A stretch of DNA of 36,867 nucleotides, taken from a virus. Location: positions 1 through 36,867 of the IMG/VR virus record IMGVR_UViG_3300045836_000068; one strand, 5' to 3'. This document shows positions 25,647-33,459 of this stretch, piece by piece. The position numbers and the translations under genes are program-made. Positions within the stretch are counted from its first letter, which is position 1, and each line of letters begins with the position of its first letter. Under the pieces are notes generated by a model. That model had not been told where the DNA came from. It was given only the letters and a program-made list of their open reading frames with translations, and searched no databases.

Positions 25647-26337
25647 TGGCTTCGTTTGCCGGCGCAGCGCGCGCGGCCTCCTCGTTGTCGTGAACCACCG
25701 GGGCAAAAATTCGCTCGCCGATGTGCCCGATGTCGGCCGTCAAGTCGACGTCGAGCCAAACCTTGAAGCCCGCAGCGCGCGCGGCCGCGCAAAACCACGT
25801 GTCCTCGCCCACCGTGCAAGGCTTCAGTTCGTCGAGCAGGTAGTCGCGCAGCACCTCGGGCGTCGCGTCGTTGCGTTCGAAAGAAGGTGATCGGAAGTAT
25901 GGTCGGCCCAGGCGCTTAAACACGTCAGCCTTCACGAGCAAGCAGCCCGTCGGCAGCAGCGCAACCTCATGCACACCGCCGTCGACGACCATTTGCTCCG
26001 TGCCTGGTAGCGGCTTGACGAGCAACTCGTGCGGCGGTGTGCGGCGGATATAACTCGCCCCGACGACGTTTTTCTCAAGCGAGAGCAACCGGCCGAGCGT
26101 CCACGCGGGGAACTTGAGATCGCTGTCGAGGAAGAGGATGTAATCGGGCTCGCCCTTGAGCGCTTCCATGACGAGCAGGTCGCGCGCCTTGTGGATCAGG
26201 CTCGATCGATGGTTGATGAGCGTGAGCCGCGCATGCTCGCGGGCAGCCGAGCACAGCATCGCGAGCGACATCGCAAAGCCCGTATGCACGTGGTCGAACG
26301 TGGGCAGGCAGACGGCGACTTTCGGAAGCGTGCTCAT
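25636..26337 (-). CDS. Glycosyltransferase, GT-A/family 2-like
   Basis: A 233-residue protein with an N-terminal nucleotide-sugar binding pattern (KVAVCLPTFDHVHTGFAMSLAML), a segment with HRSSLIHKARDLLVMEAL, and the DXD motif FLDSDLKFP (Asp71-Ser-Asp73), which in GT-A enzymes coordinates the metal and sugar nucleotide. Downstream GASYIRR, PTGCLLVKADVFKRLGRPYF and GEDTWFCAAARAAGFKVWLD fit GT2-like acceptor regions. It sits inside the head operon between small unknown genes and the Bbp19-like gene, so it may modify virion proteins, or host glycans. No membrane segment. The fold is fairly sure; substrate unknown. Confidence 0.78.
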   Translation of the reverse strand: MSTLPKVAVCLPTFDHVHTGFAMSLAMLCSAAREHARLTLINHRSSLIHKARDLLVMEALKGEPDYILFLDSDLKFPAWTLGRLLSLEKNVVGASYIRRTPPHELLVKPLPGTEQMVVDGGVHEVALLPTGCLLVKADVFKRLGRPYFRSPSFERNDATPEVLRDYLLDELKPCTVGEDTWFCAAARAAGFKVWLDVDLTADIGHIGERIFAPVVHDNEEAARAAPANEANAI

Positions 26338-26528
26338 AGTTCAACCTCGACCACTCGCGTGAAGAGCGAGTGCTTGATGCCTGCGCTTTCGAGCCATTTA
26401 GCCTTATCGTCGGGGCCGCTGAAGATCGCTAATCGGCTCACGTAATCATCACGAATGCGCTGGGCCATTTCCTCGGTCGTTGCCGTGATCGGTATTGTGA
26501 TACGGATTTCTCCAAAAACTGCCTTCAC
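26334..26528 (-). CDS. Small hypothetical phage protein
   Basis: A 64-residue protein that starts at GTG 26528 with GGAGGAAGC upstream. The start overlaps the previous stop (GTGA). Sequence features: strand FGEIRITIPITA, a helix TEEMAQRIRDDYVSRLAIF, and a mixed end TRVVEVEL, so a small alpha/beta fold. No family recognised. The gene is fully coupled to its neighbours, and it abuts the glycosyltransferase gene by ATGA. Confidence 0.55.
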   Translation of the reverse strand: MKAVFGEIRITIPITATTEEMAQRIRDDYVSRLAIFSGPDDKAKWLESAGIKHSLFTRVVEVEL

Positions 26529-26740
26529 GCTTCCTCCCTGTACGGCACCGCGTTGCACCACGGAGCCATTTCCTTCATAAACGCCGAAGCGAACGCTTCG
26601 ACGTCACATTCGCGCCCAAACTGCAACGCCCGCTTCATATCGCTGGACCATCCGCCAGCCGGCGAGCCGTGATCGCGCGCCACCTTCAGCGAGAAGTAGA
26701 CGGGCAACCCATCGTCGGTGCGTTCGATGACGAAGCTCAT
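26525..26740 (-). CDS. Small hypothetical phage protein
   Basis: A 71-residue protein with no recognised domain. It begins with a beta-hairpin-like stretch (SFVIERTDDGLPVYFSL), followed by a polar loop and a helix (DVEAFASAFMKEMAPWC). Overlaps of four bases at both ends show that it is translated as part of the chain from portal to glycosyltransferase. Confidence 0.55.
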   Translation of the reverse strand: MSFVIERTDDGLPVYFSLKVARDHGSPAGGWSSDMKRALQFGRECDVEAFASAFMKEMAPWCNAVPYREEA

Positions 26741-27027
26741 TGCATCCTCGCTTGGCGTGCTTCCTGTTGAATCCGCGCAAAGTCGACCTCGACCGCACGG
26801 CCCTTCTCACCGTCTAGCAGCAACGTCGGTAGGCCCGGATGCGAGATCAGCACTGCGCCGAAGAAGTCGACGATCTGTGAGTGCTCGGTATAGCCTCGCG
26901 GCAGAGGCACCACGTAGCGCGCGCCGCGGATCGACACGCCGAACTGCTCGCTGTCGTAGGCCATCTTGACGAAGCGTGCTTCGACGGTCGTCGGCGCTTC
27001 GAGGATCTTAGGGACGTCAATCGTCAT
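26737..27027 (-). CDS. Hypothetical phage protein following the portal
   Basis: A 96-residue alpha/beta protein: KILEAPTTVEARFVKM, a small strand block (GARYVVPLPRGYTEH), a hydrophobic strand-helix part (IVDFFGAVLISHPGLPTLLLDGEKG) and a basic helical C-terminus (FARIQQEARQARMQ). GGGAG lies about eight bases upstream of the ATG. It overlaps the portal stop by four bases. Function unknown; position next to the portal suggests a role in head completion. Confidence 0.55.
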   Translation of the reverse strand: MTIDVPKILEAPTTVEARFVKMAYDSEQFGVSIRGARYVVPLPRGYTEHSQIVDFFGAVLISHPGLPTLLLDGEKGRAVEVDFARIQQEARQARMQ

Positions 27028-28814
27028 GCTGGCGCTCCCTGTCCGGTACCGAGCATCGCAGACAGCGCATTCTGGCCGCCGCCCACGTCCGTCTGGCTCA
27101 TGGTCTGCGCCGCCTGAACGCTCGCCATCGTTGCCTGGAGCATCGACGCTTGCTGCTGCTGCTGGGCACGCTGAGCGCGGATCTTTTGCACCTTCGCGTA
27201 CGGCACGATGACCTTGGCCGGCACGCCCAGCATGTCCGCATATTCATCGATCATCTCGTCGAAATCGATGTTGTCCAGCACGCCAGGATTGACCGCACTG
27301 ATGTTGCCGGCGAACGCTGCGAGTCGCTCAAAGCCCGTCGTCATCGCCGCGCGCTGAGCCTGAGCCAGCATCGAGACATACTCGGGCTGGATATGCTTGC
27401 CGACCAATTCCTTCGGGATCGGCGGCAGCATCCCGGCGCGCAGCATGATCTGAAAGCACCGATTGATCGCCGGGTCGAGCACCTCGTTCTCGAAACGCTC
27501 GAGCACCGGGCCGAGTTGGATCAGCTTCTCTTCCTTGCGCGCGTCGATCTCGGTTGCCGTGCGCACCGTATCAAGCTGGCTGATCATCAGGAACAGGTCA
27601 TAGAAGAAAACGTTCTTGATACGCCCCTTGACCTCTTCCAGGTCGGCCGTGATCGCGGGCAGACCTTGCGGATTGACCTCGTACACCGGGGAGAAGGAGG
27701 GCTTGCCGTTCTGGCCGTAGTTCGCGTACGTCACGCCGCCCTCGATGACCGAGGCCGGCTCGTTCTTCAGCGCAGGGTCCGCAACGAGCGGCGGATTGAC
27801 AAGCTTGCCGATGAGCTGTGCCTTACGCTTTTGCTCGACCTGCAATTGCTTGATGTCACCCAGCGCGTCCATGCCAGGGCCATTGCCATAGGCATCGTTG
27901 CCCACCACATCCCAGCGAGCAGCCATGAAAGGCTTCTCGTGAAAGCCAGAGAGTCGCAGCATGAGATCTTGTCCACTGCCCATCTCCCAAAATCCCTCGC
28001 GCCACGGCATGCCATCGATGCCAGGCGCACCGGGCGAAACGGTGTCGTTCGGCTCGATCGCGTGGCCCAGGATGACCTCGCGCGTCAGTTGCGCGCCGGC
28101 CGTCTCGATCGCCGAGCGTATCGACGGCGAGCAGTTCTCCTTGCCGAACTCGCGCGCAACCTGCGGGATGGTCTGGACGAACTCGCGGTAGGCAATGTCC
28201 ACGTCACCGCGCGGTCCGTTCGCAAGGTAGTACTCGCCGAGCGCCCAATTGTGGCAGCGGATGACGTCCTGATAGTCCTCGTACATGACCATCGTGCCCG
28301 TGCAGAACACGGACAGGTCCTTGTACATGACGGCCATCGACTGGTAGAAGTTGGAACCGGCGAACACCGCACGCATCGTGTTGGCCACGATGTCGAGCCA
28401 CAGCCGCACCGGGCCCCACTCGGATAGCTCGTCATCGCCGTGGATCTTCAAGCGGAACCAAGGACGACCGGGCGAGGTGATGCCCGCCATCATGCCGGCG
28501 GCAAGCACGCGCGCCGACACGGTGCCCGTCGAATCGATGATTCGCTGATTCATCGGCGAACCGCGGTTCATCTGGTTTGGCGTGATGAGCCACTTGTAGC
28601 GGCGCGGAAGGATGTAATCGCTCAGTTCCCGCCAGTGCACCCACCAGCTATACCGATCCGCGCGCAACCCGACAAGGTAATCGTCCCAATGCTGGCGAAG
28701 CTTTTGCAACTCGGCCGGGCTCTTGCCGCCGCGCCCACGGCTAGACGCCGCCATCTGAACGGGCGGCGGCTCGCCTGGCAGGCGGTTTTGAGCGAGGGGA
28801 CGATCGCCGGCCAT
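27024..28814 (-). CDS. Portal protein (T7/BPP-1-type head-tail connector)
   Basis: A 596-residue protein in the family of podovirus head-to-tail connectors. It has the conserved early helix (HWDDYLVGLRADRYSWWVHWRELSDYILPRR), the pattern NQRIIDSTGTVSARVLAAGMMAGITSPGRPWFRL, then a region with QLQVEQKRKAQLIGKLVNPPLVAD and LDTVRTATEIDARKEEKLIQLGP near the barrel. The C-terminus (about 545-596) is Gln/Ala-rich with an inferred long helix. It forms the dodecameric DNA channel at one capsid vertex and docks terminase during packaging. Confidence 0.93.
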   Translation of the reverse strand: MAGDRPLAQNRLPGEPPPVQMAASSRGRGGKSPAELQKLRQHWDDYLVGLRADRYSWWVHWRELSDYILPRRYKWLITPNQMNRGSPMNQRIIDSTGTVSARVLAAGMMAGITSPGRPWFRLKIHGDDELSEWGPVRLWLDIVANTMRAVFAGSNFYQSMAVMYKDLSVFCTGTMVMYEDYQDVIRCHNWALGEYYLANGPRGDVDIAYREFVQTIPQVAREFGKENCSPSIRSAIETAGAQLTREVILGHAIEPNDTVSPGAPGIDGMPWREGFWEMGSGQDLMLRLSGFHEKPFMAARWDVVGNDAYGNGPGMDALGDIKQLQVEQKRKAQLIGKLVNPPLVADPALKNEPASVIEGGVTYANYGQNGKPSFSPVYEVNPQGLPAITADLEEVKGRIKNVFFYDLFLMISQLDTVRTATEIDARKEEKLIQLGPVLERFENEVLDPAINRCFQIMLRAGMLPPIPKELVGKHIQPEYVSMLAQAQRAAMTTGFERLAAFAGNISAVNPGVLDNIDFDEMIDEYADMLGVPAKVIVPYAKVQKIRAQRAQQQQQASMLQATMASVQAAQTMSQTDVGGGQNALSAMLGTGQGAPA

Positions 28815-28817
28815 CGC

Positions 28818-29111
28818 TTACGCCTGCGATTGAGTAGGTGCGGTGCCCGCGGCGGTCGGAGGCTGGGCCGCACCGTCGCTAGCCGGCTGAGCTACCGGGG
28901 CTTCGGGTGCTGCACCGCTGCCGGCGTTATCCACCTCCGGCTGGGATGATTCGAGATTGGCGATGCGCTGCTCAAGCGCAATCAGCCCGTTTGCGAGTTC
29001 CAGCACCAGCGCCTGGAGCGTGCCGCGGATCACCGATTCCGCATCCGCGATGGAATGGCCGCGTGCGATGGTGTCTTTCAAGCCGGCGATGAGCTGTTCG
29101 ATTGCTGACAT
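28818..29111 (-). CDS. Small protein with N-terminal helix and disordered tail
   Basis: A 97-residue protein. The first half is a leucine-rich amphipathic helix, likely coiled coil (TLQALVLELANGLIALEQRIANLESSQ); the second half is Ala/Pro/Gln-rich and probably disordered. It lies just upstream of the portal. Such proteins may be partner or scaffold-like elements in portal assembly. No family recognised. Confidence 0.55.
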   Translation of the reverse strand: MSAIEQLIAGLKDTIARGHSIADAESVIRGTLQALVLELANGLIALEQRIANLESSQPEVDNAGSGAAPEAPVAQPASDGAAQPPTAAGTAPTQSQA

Positions 29112-29114
29112 GGG

Positions 29115-29408
29115 TCAATCTCCGATGAGTGAAGCCGTACCGAACGCGTCGCGCTTCTGATTGGCTGAAGGTGCGAATACGCCGGCTGCGGCCCCTGCTG
29201 CGGCCTTGGCGGGCGCTGCGTTGTCCTGTGGCACTTGCGGCGCAGGCGGGGGCGGCGCAAGCGCTGCGTAGCTGTACGTGGGTGCCTTGGGCATGACCGA
29301 TTGCATGACGCGCTCGGGCGCCTTGATGAAATCCTTGGGCATGACGACCCCGGTCAGCGCTTCTGTGTTCGTGATGCCGCCTGAAATCAGGGTCTTGGAT
29401 ACGCCCAC
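29115..29408 (-). CDS. Pro/Ala-rich protein ending in GTASLIGD
   Basis: A 97-residue protein with an ordered N-terminus (MGVSKTLISGGITNTEALTG), a Pro/Ala-rich centre (APPPPAPQVPQ) and a short conserved-looking end, KRDAFGTASLIGD. The next upstream gene ends in almost the same tail. Both precede the portal in the packaging region. Function unknown; the tail may be a docking peptide. Confidence 0.5.
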   Translation of the reverse strand: MGVSKTLISGGITNTEALTGVVMPKDFIKAPERVMQSVMPKAPTYSYAALAPPPPAPQVPQDNAAPAKAAAGAAAGVFAPSANQKRDAFGTASLIGD

Positions 29409-29410
29409 GG

Positions 29411-29623
29411 TCAGTCACCGATGAGCGATTGCGTGCCGAGCGTGGCGCGCTTGGTAACGCCATTCGCTCCGGTCAGCATCGTAGAAGCAGCGCCCGCTTT
29501 GGCCTGTGCTGCTTGCTCGGCCTGCTGCGCTGCGGTGGACTCAGCCGGTTGCTGAGCCTGCGGAGGCGGCGGGGGTGCCGCCGGCATCGGAGGGAGAGAG
29601 GGACCGCCGCCACCAAAGCCCAT
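29411..29623 (-). CDS. Gly/Pro/Gln/Ala-rich protein ending in GTQSLIGD
   Basis: A 70-residue low-complexity protein: a glycine run after MGF, many prolines (PPMPAAPPPPPQAQQ), a Gln/Ala helix (AAQQAEQAAQAKAGAA), then a short ordered end KRATLGTQSLIGD that repeats the tail of the neighbouring gene. ATG 29623 was chosen because GGAG lies six bases upstream; an earlier TTG is in frame. Small gene, but the good RBS, fit in the operon and shared tail support it. Confidence 0.5.
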   Translation of the reverse strand: MGFGGGGPSLPPMPAAPPPPPQAQQPAESTAAQQAEQAAQAKAGAASTMLTGANGVTKRATLGTQSLIGD

Positions 29624-29655
29624 TGCCAACTCCTATCAGTAGTTGGAACGGGATA

Positions 29656-29910
29656 CTAGGAGACTAACTCCGCTTCTTGAATACGCAGGCGCGTTTGTTG
29701 CTCACCGCAGAACCTCGTGTGCACTTCCAGGATGGCTGAGCCATAGCTGTGCGAGGGCTCGCCGCCCTCCTCCCAGCGCTGCACGGTCGAGCGCGCAATG
29801 AGCATGATCGACGAGAGCCGATAGCCCGAGACGCCAGCGGCGCGGAGGTCTGCCAGCACATGAAGCCAGCAGACGCGGTGCCGCAGGACGAGGATGTCGG
29901 TTTCCATCAT
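29656..29910 (-). CDS. Small HTH DNA-binding protein beside terminase
   Basis: An 84-residue protein with a plausible helix-turn-helix: LRAAGVSGYRLSSIMLIARSTVQRWEEGGEPSHSYG, i.e. a helix, a turn with small residues and a recognition helix STVQRWEEGG as in XRE-type regulators. Two start codons (29910, 29907) are possible. It overlaps the terminase stop (ATGA). It may be a transcription regulator of late genes or assist packaging by binding DNA. Confidence 0.6.
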   Translation of the reverse strand: MMETDILVLRHRVCWLHVLADLRAAGVSGYRLSSIMLIARSTVQRWEEGGEPSHSYGSAILEVHTRFCGEQQTRLRIQEAELVS

Positions 29911-31364
29911 TCCCCCGCAAACGGATCGTATTCTGATTGCACAGCGGCGACGCGCCTATCGCCCGGAACACCGCCCGAGTGCTGAGTCGGCATGACCGGA
30001 TAGGCAAACGTGAGCGCGAGCGCGTCAGCACGGTCAGGCGACGACAGGCCGCGCTTTTTCATCTCTTCCTTCGGTTCGAGCGCGATCACGTCGCGCCCGC
30101 TTTGCGTGATGTAGGCGTAGCGCCGGTTCGTGAGTTGCGCGTGCAGCGCCGGATCGTCAGGAATGCAGCCGGTTTTCAGCCAATCGCGCATGCTTCCCCA
30201 CATCTCCGCGACCTTATTGGCGTAGCGAATCATCTCGGAGCCTGGCATCGTCGAGCGGTCGGCCTTCGCGCCGAACTGGATGTCGTGGCAGTCGTAGCGC
30301 AACTGGCGTATGCGATCGATCACCCCACCGCCCACGCCGCCCCCGTCGACAAAGATCGCATCAGCCCGCGTCTCGTTGCGCCGCTCGATGACGCGTGAGG
30401 CGTACTGCATCGTGTCGAGGTTGCGGAAGAAGCCCCAATCGAGTGTGCGCGCGTCGCGGCCCTTCCTTGGGCAGATGACCTGCTCGTCGTCCCCGAAGCG
30501 CGCGACGTCCACACCTAGCACGAGTGCGTCTGTGATGTTCGATACGGCCTCTCGGTGGGCCGCCGCTTCGACCAGCGCCATCGGAATGAACGAAAGCGGC
30601 GAGCTCGGCGGGAACTTGCCGAACACGTTCGCCATGACCCACGGATTGTCTCGCCCGTACGAATCGATCTGCTGCTGAGCCCATTTCTTGTCGATCCGCG
30701 GGCTGCGCTTCGGGTCGTCCGGGTCGCCCGTCACATTGATGACGGTCCAACGATGTCGGTCCTTGTTGCACGCACGCCATAGCGGCCCCTCGCACTGCGT
30801 CGGGTTGCCGGCCTGCACGATGCGGCACTCGATGCCAGATGACAGCGCAGCCTCGGCCGCCACCATCACTGCGTCCGGCATAGCGCCTGTCTCGTCGAGC
30901 ACGAACAGGATGTAGTCGGCGTGAAGGCCTGCAAGCGTGTCTGCCTGCTTCTCTGGGCTCGCTGCCTGGCTCCAGGTGCGAGCCGAGGCCCACCACGTTT
31001 CAGGGTCTTGCCGATGCACGACACGAGTCTTCTGCCATTCGAACTCATGCTGCAGGAACTCGCTGAGCTTTTGCCACTTGGACAGTTCGGTCCACAGACC
31101 GTCCGCGAGGTTGGCGCCGGAGATAGACGTCGCCGCGATCTTCGAGTGCGGCCGCGTGGATAGGAAATGCCACACGAGCACGGCGAGCAGCGCGGTCTTA
31201 CCCGGTCCCTTGCAGGCCTGCATCGCGATCTGCTGATCACCGCGATCCCACGCGCCGAACACATCGACCTGCCACGGGTCGGGCACGAAACCGAAATTGT
31301 CAAAGGCGAACTGACCGATGCTCGCACGCCAGCGCCTAAGCTTTTCGACGGCCGCGTCGCTCAT
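29907..31364 (-). CDS. Terminase large subunit
   Basis: A 485-residue DNA-packaging motor. The ATPase domain has a Walker A-like loop CKGPGKTA (about 51-58), Walker B YILFVLDE (Asp157, Glu158) and a coupling motif AGNPTQ. The nuclease domain starts with LGVDVARFGDDE (Asp286), then AIFVDGGGVGGG and the last acidic motif DRADALALT. It cuts concatemeric DNA and drives it through the portal. The short small-subunit gene overlaps just upstream (ATGA). Confidence 0.93.
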   Translation of the reverse strand: MSDAAVEKLRRWRASIGQFAFDNFGFVPDPWQVDVFGAWDRGDQQIAMQACKGPGKTALLAVLVWHFLSTRPHSKIAATSISGANLADGLWTELSKWQKLSEFLQHEFEWQKTRVVHRQDPETWWASARTWSQAASPEKQADTLAGLHADYILFVLDETGAMPDAVMVAAEAALSSGIECRIVQAGNPTQCEGPLWRACNKDRHRWTVINVTGDPDDPKRSPRIDKKWAQQQIDSYGRDNPWVMANVFGKFPPSSPLSFIPMALVEAAAHREAVSNITDALVLGVDVARFGDDEQVICPRKGRDARTLDWGFFRNLDTMQYASRVIERRNETRADAIFVDGGGVGGGVIDRIRQLRYDCHDIQFGAKADRSTMPGSEMIRYANKVAEMWGSMRDWLKTGCIPDDPALHAQLTNRRYAYITQSGRDVIALEPKEEMKKRGLSSPDRADALALTFAYPVMPTQHSGGVPGDRRVAAVQSEYDPFAGE

Positions 31365-31615
31365 TCGCTGTCCTTGCGAGCGGCTTGCTCGAGCAGTTGG
31401 GCGAGCGTCATCGCCTTCTCGGTGTTAGTGCCTTGCGCATGAGTGAGGTCAGGAAGCGTCTTTTTCAGCAAAATCTCAATCGCTTTTAGGCGAGTCGGAG
31501 TCAAATCTTTCAACTTTCCAAGTGCGTGATTCTGCAAGACATTGAGCAACTGACTCACCTGGATTTTGGTGCGCACGTCCTCCTGGTGCGTTTTTCGAAG
31601 TCGAGCAGCCATCAT
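31361..31615 (-). CDS. Putative terminase small subunit
   Basis: An 84-residue helical, basic protein. RKTHQEDVRTKIQVSQLLNVLQNHALGKL and LTPTRLKAIEILLKKTLPDL fit a family of small phage proteins placed just before terminase in BPP-1-like and Burkholderia phages, regarded as terminase small subunits (DNA recognition). Two adjacent ATGs exist (31615 and 31612). It overlaps both neighbours by four bases. The role is inferred from position and family memory. Confidence 0.7.
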   Translation of the reverse strand: MMAARLRKTHQEDVRTKIQVSQLLNVLQNHALGKLKDLTPTRLKAIEILLKKTLPDLTHAQGTNTEKAMTLAQLLEQAARKDSE

Positions 31616-31812
31616 TCGCCCCTACCGGTCCACCATTTCCATCCCCGCAGGATCACCGCAGCGGGCATTGTCACGACGATCGTGGCCGCGATGAAGCAAG
31701 CCACGAGCGCCCACACGAGCCACATCACGACCCACGCGAGCCCGACGAGCTTGATGCACTGGATGATCGCTCGCCATAGCAGCGTCAGTGCGGATGCTGA
31801 TTCCTGGTCCAT
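31612..31812 (-). CDS. Small membrane protein upstream of terminase
   Basis: A 66-residue protein with one long or two short membrane segments (about 12-55: LLWRAIIQCIKLVGLAWVVMW, then LVWALVACFIAATIVVTMPAA) and a tryptophan-rich basic end (RGWKWWTGRGE). Its position far from the lysis genes makes a lysis role less likely; it may be an accessory inner-membrane protein, for example for exclusion. ATG 31812 directly follows the TAA of the RuvC-like gene. Confidence 0.6.
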   Translation of the reverse strand: MDQESASALTLLWRAIIQCIKLVGLAWVVMWLVWALVACFIAATIVVTMPAAVILRGWKWWTGRGE

Positions 31813-32280
31813 TTACGTCATCGTCCTTTGCGCCGTAATCGCAACTGCGAGCGCCGACCAAGCGTGCGATGACACCCCGTAAAGCGGGCCCGGCATCGCC
31901 TTCGTGCCGACCTGAGGTGTCTTGCCTCCTCCGGTACGCGGGAACATGTCAAGCAGCGCTTGGCGGATGTTCGGGTCTTTGGCGCGCGAGTTGCCGCACA
32001 GGTGCAGCTTCACGTCGCGGCGGTAGACGAACTGCACTGCGTCGGGCCGAAAATAGGCCTGCTGGAACCGTCCGATCCATACGCAGGTATCGAACGTCGT
32101 CTGCCCGACCGCCATGCCCATGCCGGCGATCATTTCGATTGCCAAGCCCTCGTTCCATCGGCTGACGAGTTCCAGCACGCCCGCGTTGGGCGATACGTCG
32201 CTGCTCGATACGCGGCCGTCTTCGAGGATGACCCAGCCGCTTTTGTCCGTGCCGGGGTCGATCGACAGAAGCGCGCTCAT
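31813..32280 (-). CDS. RuvC-like Holliday junction resolvase/RNase H-fold nuclease
   Basis: A 155-residue protein whose start MSALLSIDPGTDKSGWVIL is the first strand of a RuvC/RNase H fold with Asp8 as first metal ligand. Then come a second acid in LAIEMIAGMGMAVGQ (Glu49 region) and the C-terminal pattern DPNIRQALLDMFPRTGGGK followed by SSHAWSALAVAITAQ, where a third ligand region would sit; a His replaces the usual Asp pair there. Phage RuvC-like enzymes resolve branched DNA before packaging. The fold call is good; activity is inferred. Confidence 0.75.
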   Translation of the reverse strand: MSALLSIDPGTDKSGWVILEDGRVSSSDVSPNAGVLELVSRWNEGLAIEMIAGMGMAVGQTTFDTCVWIGRFQQAYFRPDAVQFVYRRDVKLHLCGNSRAKDPNIRQALLDMFPRTGGGKTPQVGTKAMPGPLYGVSSHAWSALAVAITAQRTMT

Positions 32281-32591
32281 GCCGCCTCCGCAATCAAATC
32301 CGCCACGCCGAAAATATCGAGGCCGAGCTTTTGCGCGACCAGATGTTCGATGCGGGCGCCGAACGACTGCTCCCAACCCGGCAGCATGCAGATGGCCGTG
32401 CACCCCTTCATGGCGGCAAGGTCGGCTGCCATGCATTCGAGCCAGTCGGCGTTCTTGTCTGCGTTGATCTCGGCCGGATTGATGACCTCCCAGCCGATGT
32501 TTCTCAGGTGCACGGCGGTGCGGGTGAAGAGCGGAAAGTTGAGTTGCTCAATGCCGCTCATCGGGCCGGACACGTAGATTCGACCTTTCAT
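32277..32591 (-). CDS. DUF4406-like protein (nucleoside deoxyribosyltransferase-like fold)
   Basis: A 104-residue protein with MKGRIYVSGPMSGIEQLNFPLF, WEVINPAEIN, and the conserved LEXXXXDLAXMXXCTAICMLPGWEQSFGARIEHLVAQKLGL region compressed here as ECMAADLAAMKGCTAICMLPGW and SFGARIEHLVAQ. This is the typical layout of small phage DUF4406 proteins, relatives of nucleoside 2-deoxyribosyltransferases. It may act in nucleotide modification or salvage, but this is not proved for the family. ATGA overlap with the RuvC-like gene. Confidence 0.78.
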   Translation of the reverse strand: MKGRIYVSGPMSGIEQLNFPLFTRTAVHLRNIGWEVINPAEINADKNADWLECMAADLAAMKGCTAICMLPGWEQSFGARIEHLVAQKLGLDIFGVADLIAEAA

Positions 32592-32965
32592 GCCGCCTCC
32601 GCGCGCGTACTGGCCGGGTTTTTGGCGGGAACGTAATCGCCGAATAGCGCCGTGTCGCGCCAGTCGCGGAAGGGCTTGTCCTGCCACTGCTTAACGGTCT
32701 TTTGCGAGACCTCACGTGGATTGCCGAGCTCGTACGTCATCGCCATCGTTGCGCCGCCAGAGCGGTTCGTCGTGCGAATCCTGACGCCGGTTTCCCGGAC
32801 GTAGCCTTCGTCGAGCAGGCGCTGAATCGAATGAAATACGCCGGTGGCCGATACGCCCGCTGCCTCCGCGATCTGAGATTGGGACAACTTTCCCTTCTCC
32901 AACGCAGCAAGCACGCGCTCGTCCGTCCGTTCCTTTTGCTGATCCGAGTACCAGGTTGCGCTCAT
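32588..32965 (-). CDS. Winged-helix protein
   Basis: A 125-residue protein with a winged helix-turn-helix at about 15-70: RVLAALEKGKLSQSQIAEAAGVSATGVFHSIQRLLDEGYVRETG, with SATGVFHSIQRLL as recognition helix. The C-terminus is polar and has aromatic residues (KQWQDKPFRDWRDTALFGDYVP). Probably a DNA-binding regulator of the early leftward operon. ATG 32965 was chosen because the longer in-frame extension has no RBS and overlaps the upstream gene; its ATG overlaps the upstream TGA. Confidence 0.7.
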   Translation of the reverse strand: MSATWYSDQQKERTDERVLAALEKGKLSQSQIAEAAGVSATGVFHSIQRLLDEGYVRETGVRIRTTNRSGGATMAMTYELGNPREVSQKTVKQWQDKPFRDWRDTALFGDYVPAKNPASTRAEAA

Positions 32966-33459
32966 TCTCCAGTCTCCGTGTAGTGGGTCATTGCATGGGT
33001 GGGGCCGATGATCGGGGCCGTCGGCGGCGTGAATCCGGGCAACTGCATCGGTCGTCCAACCTCCCCGCAGCGAGCTTCCATTTCCCGCTCGAGGCGCGCC
33101 AGCCACATCCTCACGACCGGTTTCATCCCCGCGGGGCACGGCGGCGACGGCGGTGTGTCCTTGCCTTCAGCGTTAAACAGCAGATCGGGCCGGTTTGCCT
33201 CGCGCAGTCGCTTCTGGATTCGCTTGAAGGTCTCGGGCCATACGTCCTTGCCGTAGCACATGCGGATCTCGCAGGCCGATTCGCCTACGGGGCGAAGCTC
33301 GGTCAGAAGCAGGTGCGTGATCTCATTGAACGACCCCGAGTCGGCACGGTAGTGGCAGAAGCACGCCCAATCGCTACCTCGTCCAAGCGATCCGAAGAGC
33401 GGACACGCATCGACGAAGCACTTTCCCCATGGCGAACCGGGATTCATCTCGACGCTCAT
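32962..33459 (-). CDS. Hypothetical early protein with conserved-looking cysteines
   Basis: A 165-residue protein. The N-terminus has four cysteines in a short space (KCFVDACPLF at 14 and 19; WACFCHYRA at about 33 and 35), suggesting metal binding or disulphides. Then a helical centre (FKRIQKRLREANRPDLLF) and a Pro-rich C-terminus. It is coupled to the replication initiator (ATGA) and may assist replication. No family recognised. Confidence 0.55.
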   Translation of the reverse strand: MSVEMNPGSPWGKCFVDACPLFGSLGRGSDWACFCHYRADSGSFNEITHLLLTELRPVGESACEIRMCYGKDVWPETFKRIQKRLREANRPDLLFNAEGKDTPPSPPCPAGMKPVVRMWLARLEREMEARCGEVGRPMQLPGFTPPTAPIIGPTHAMTHYTETGE

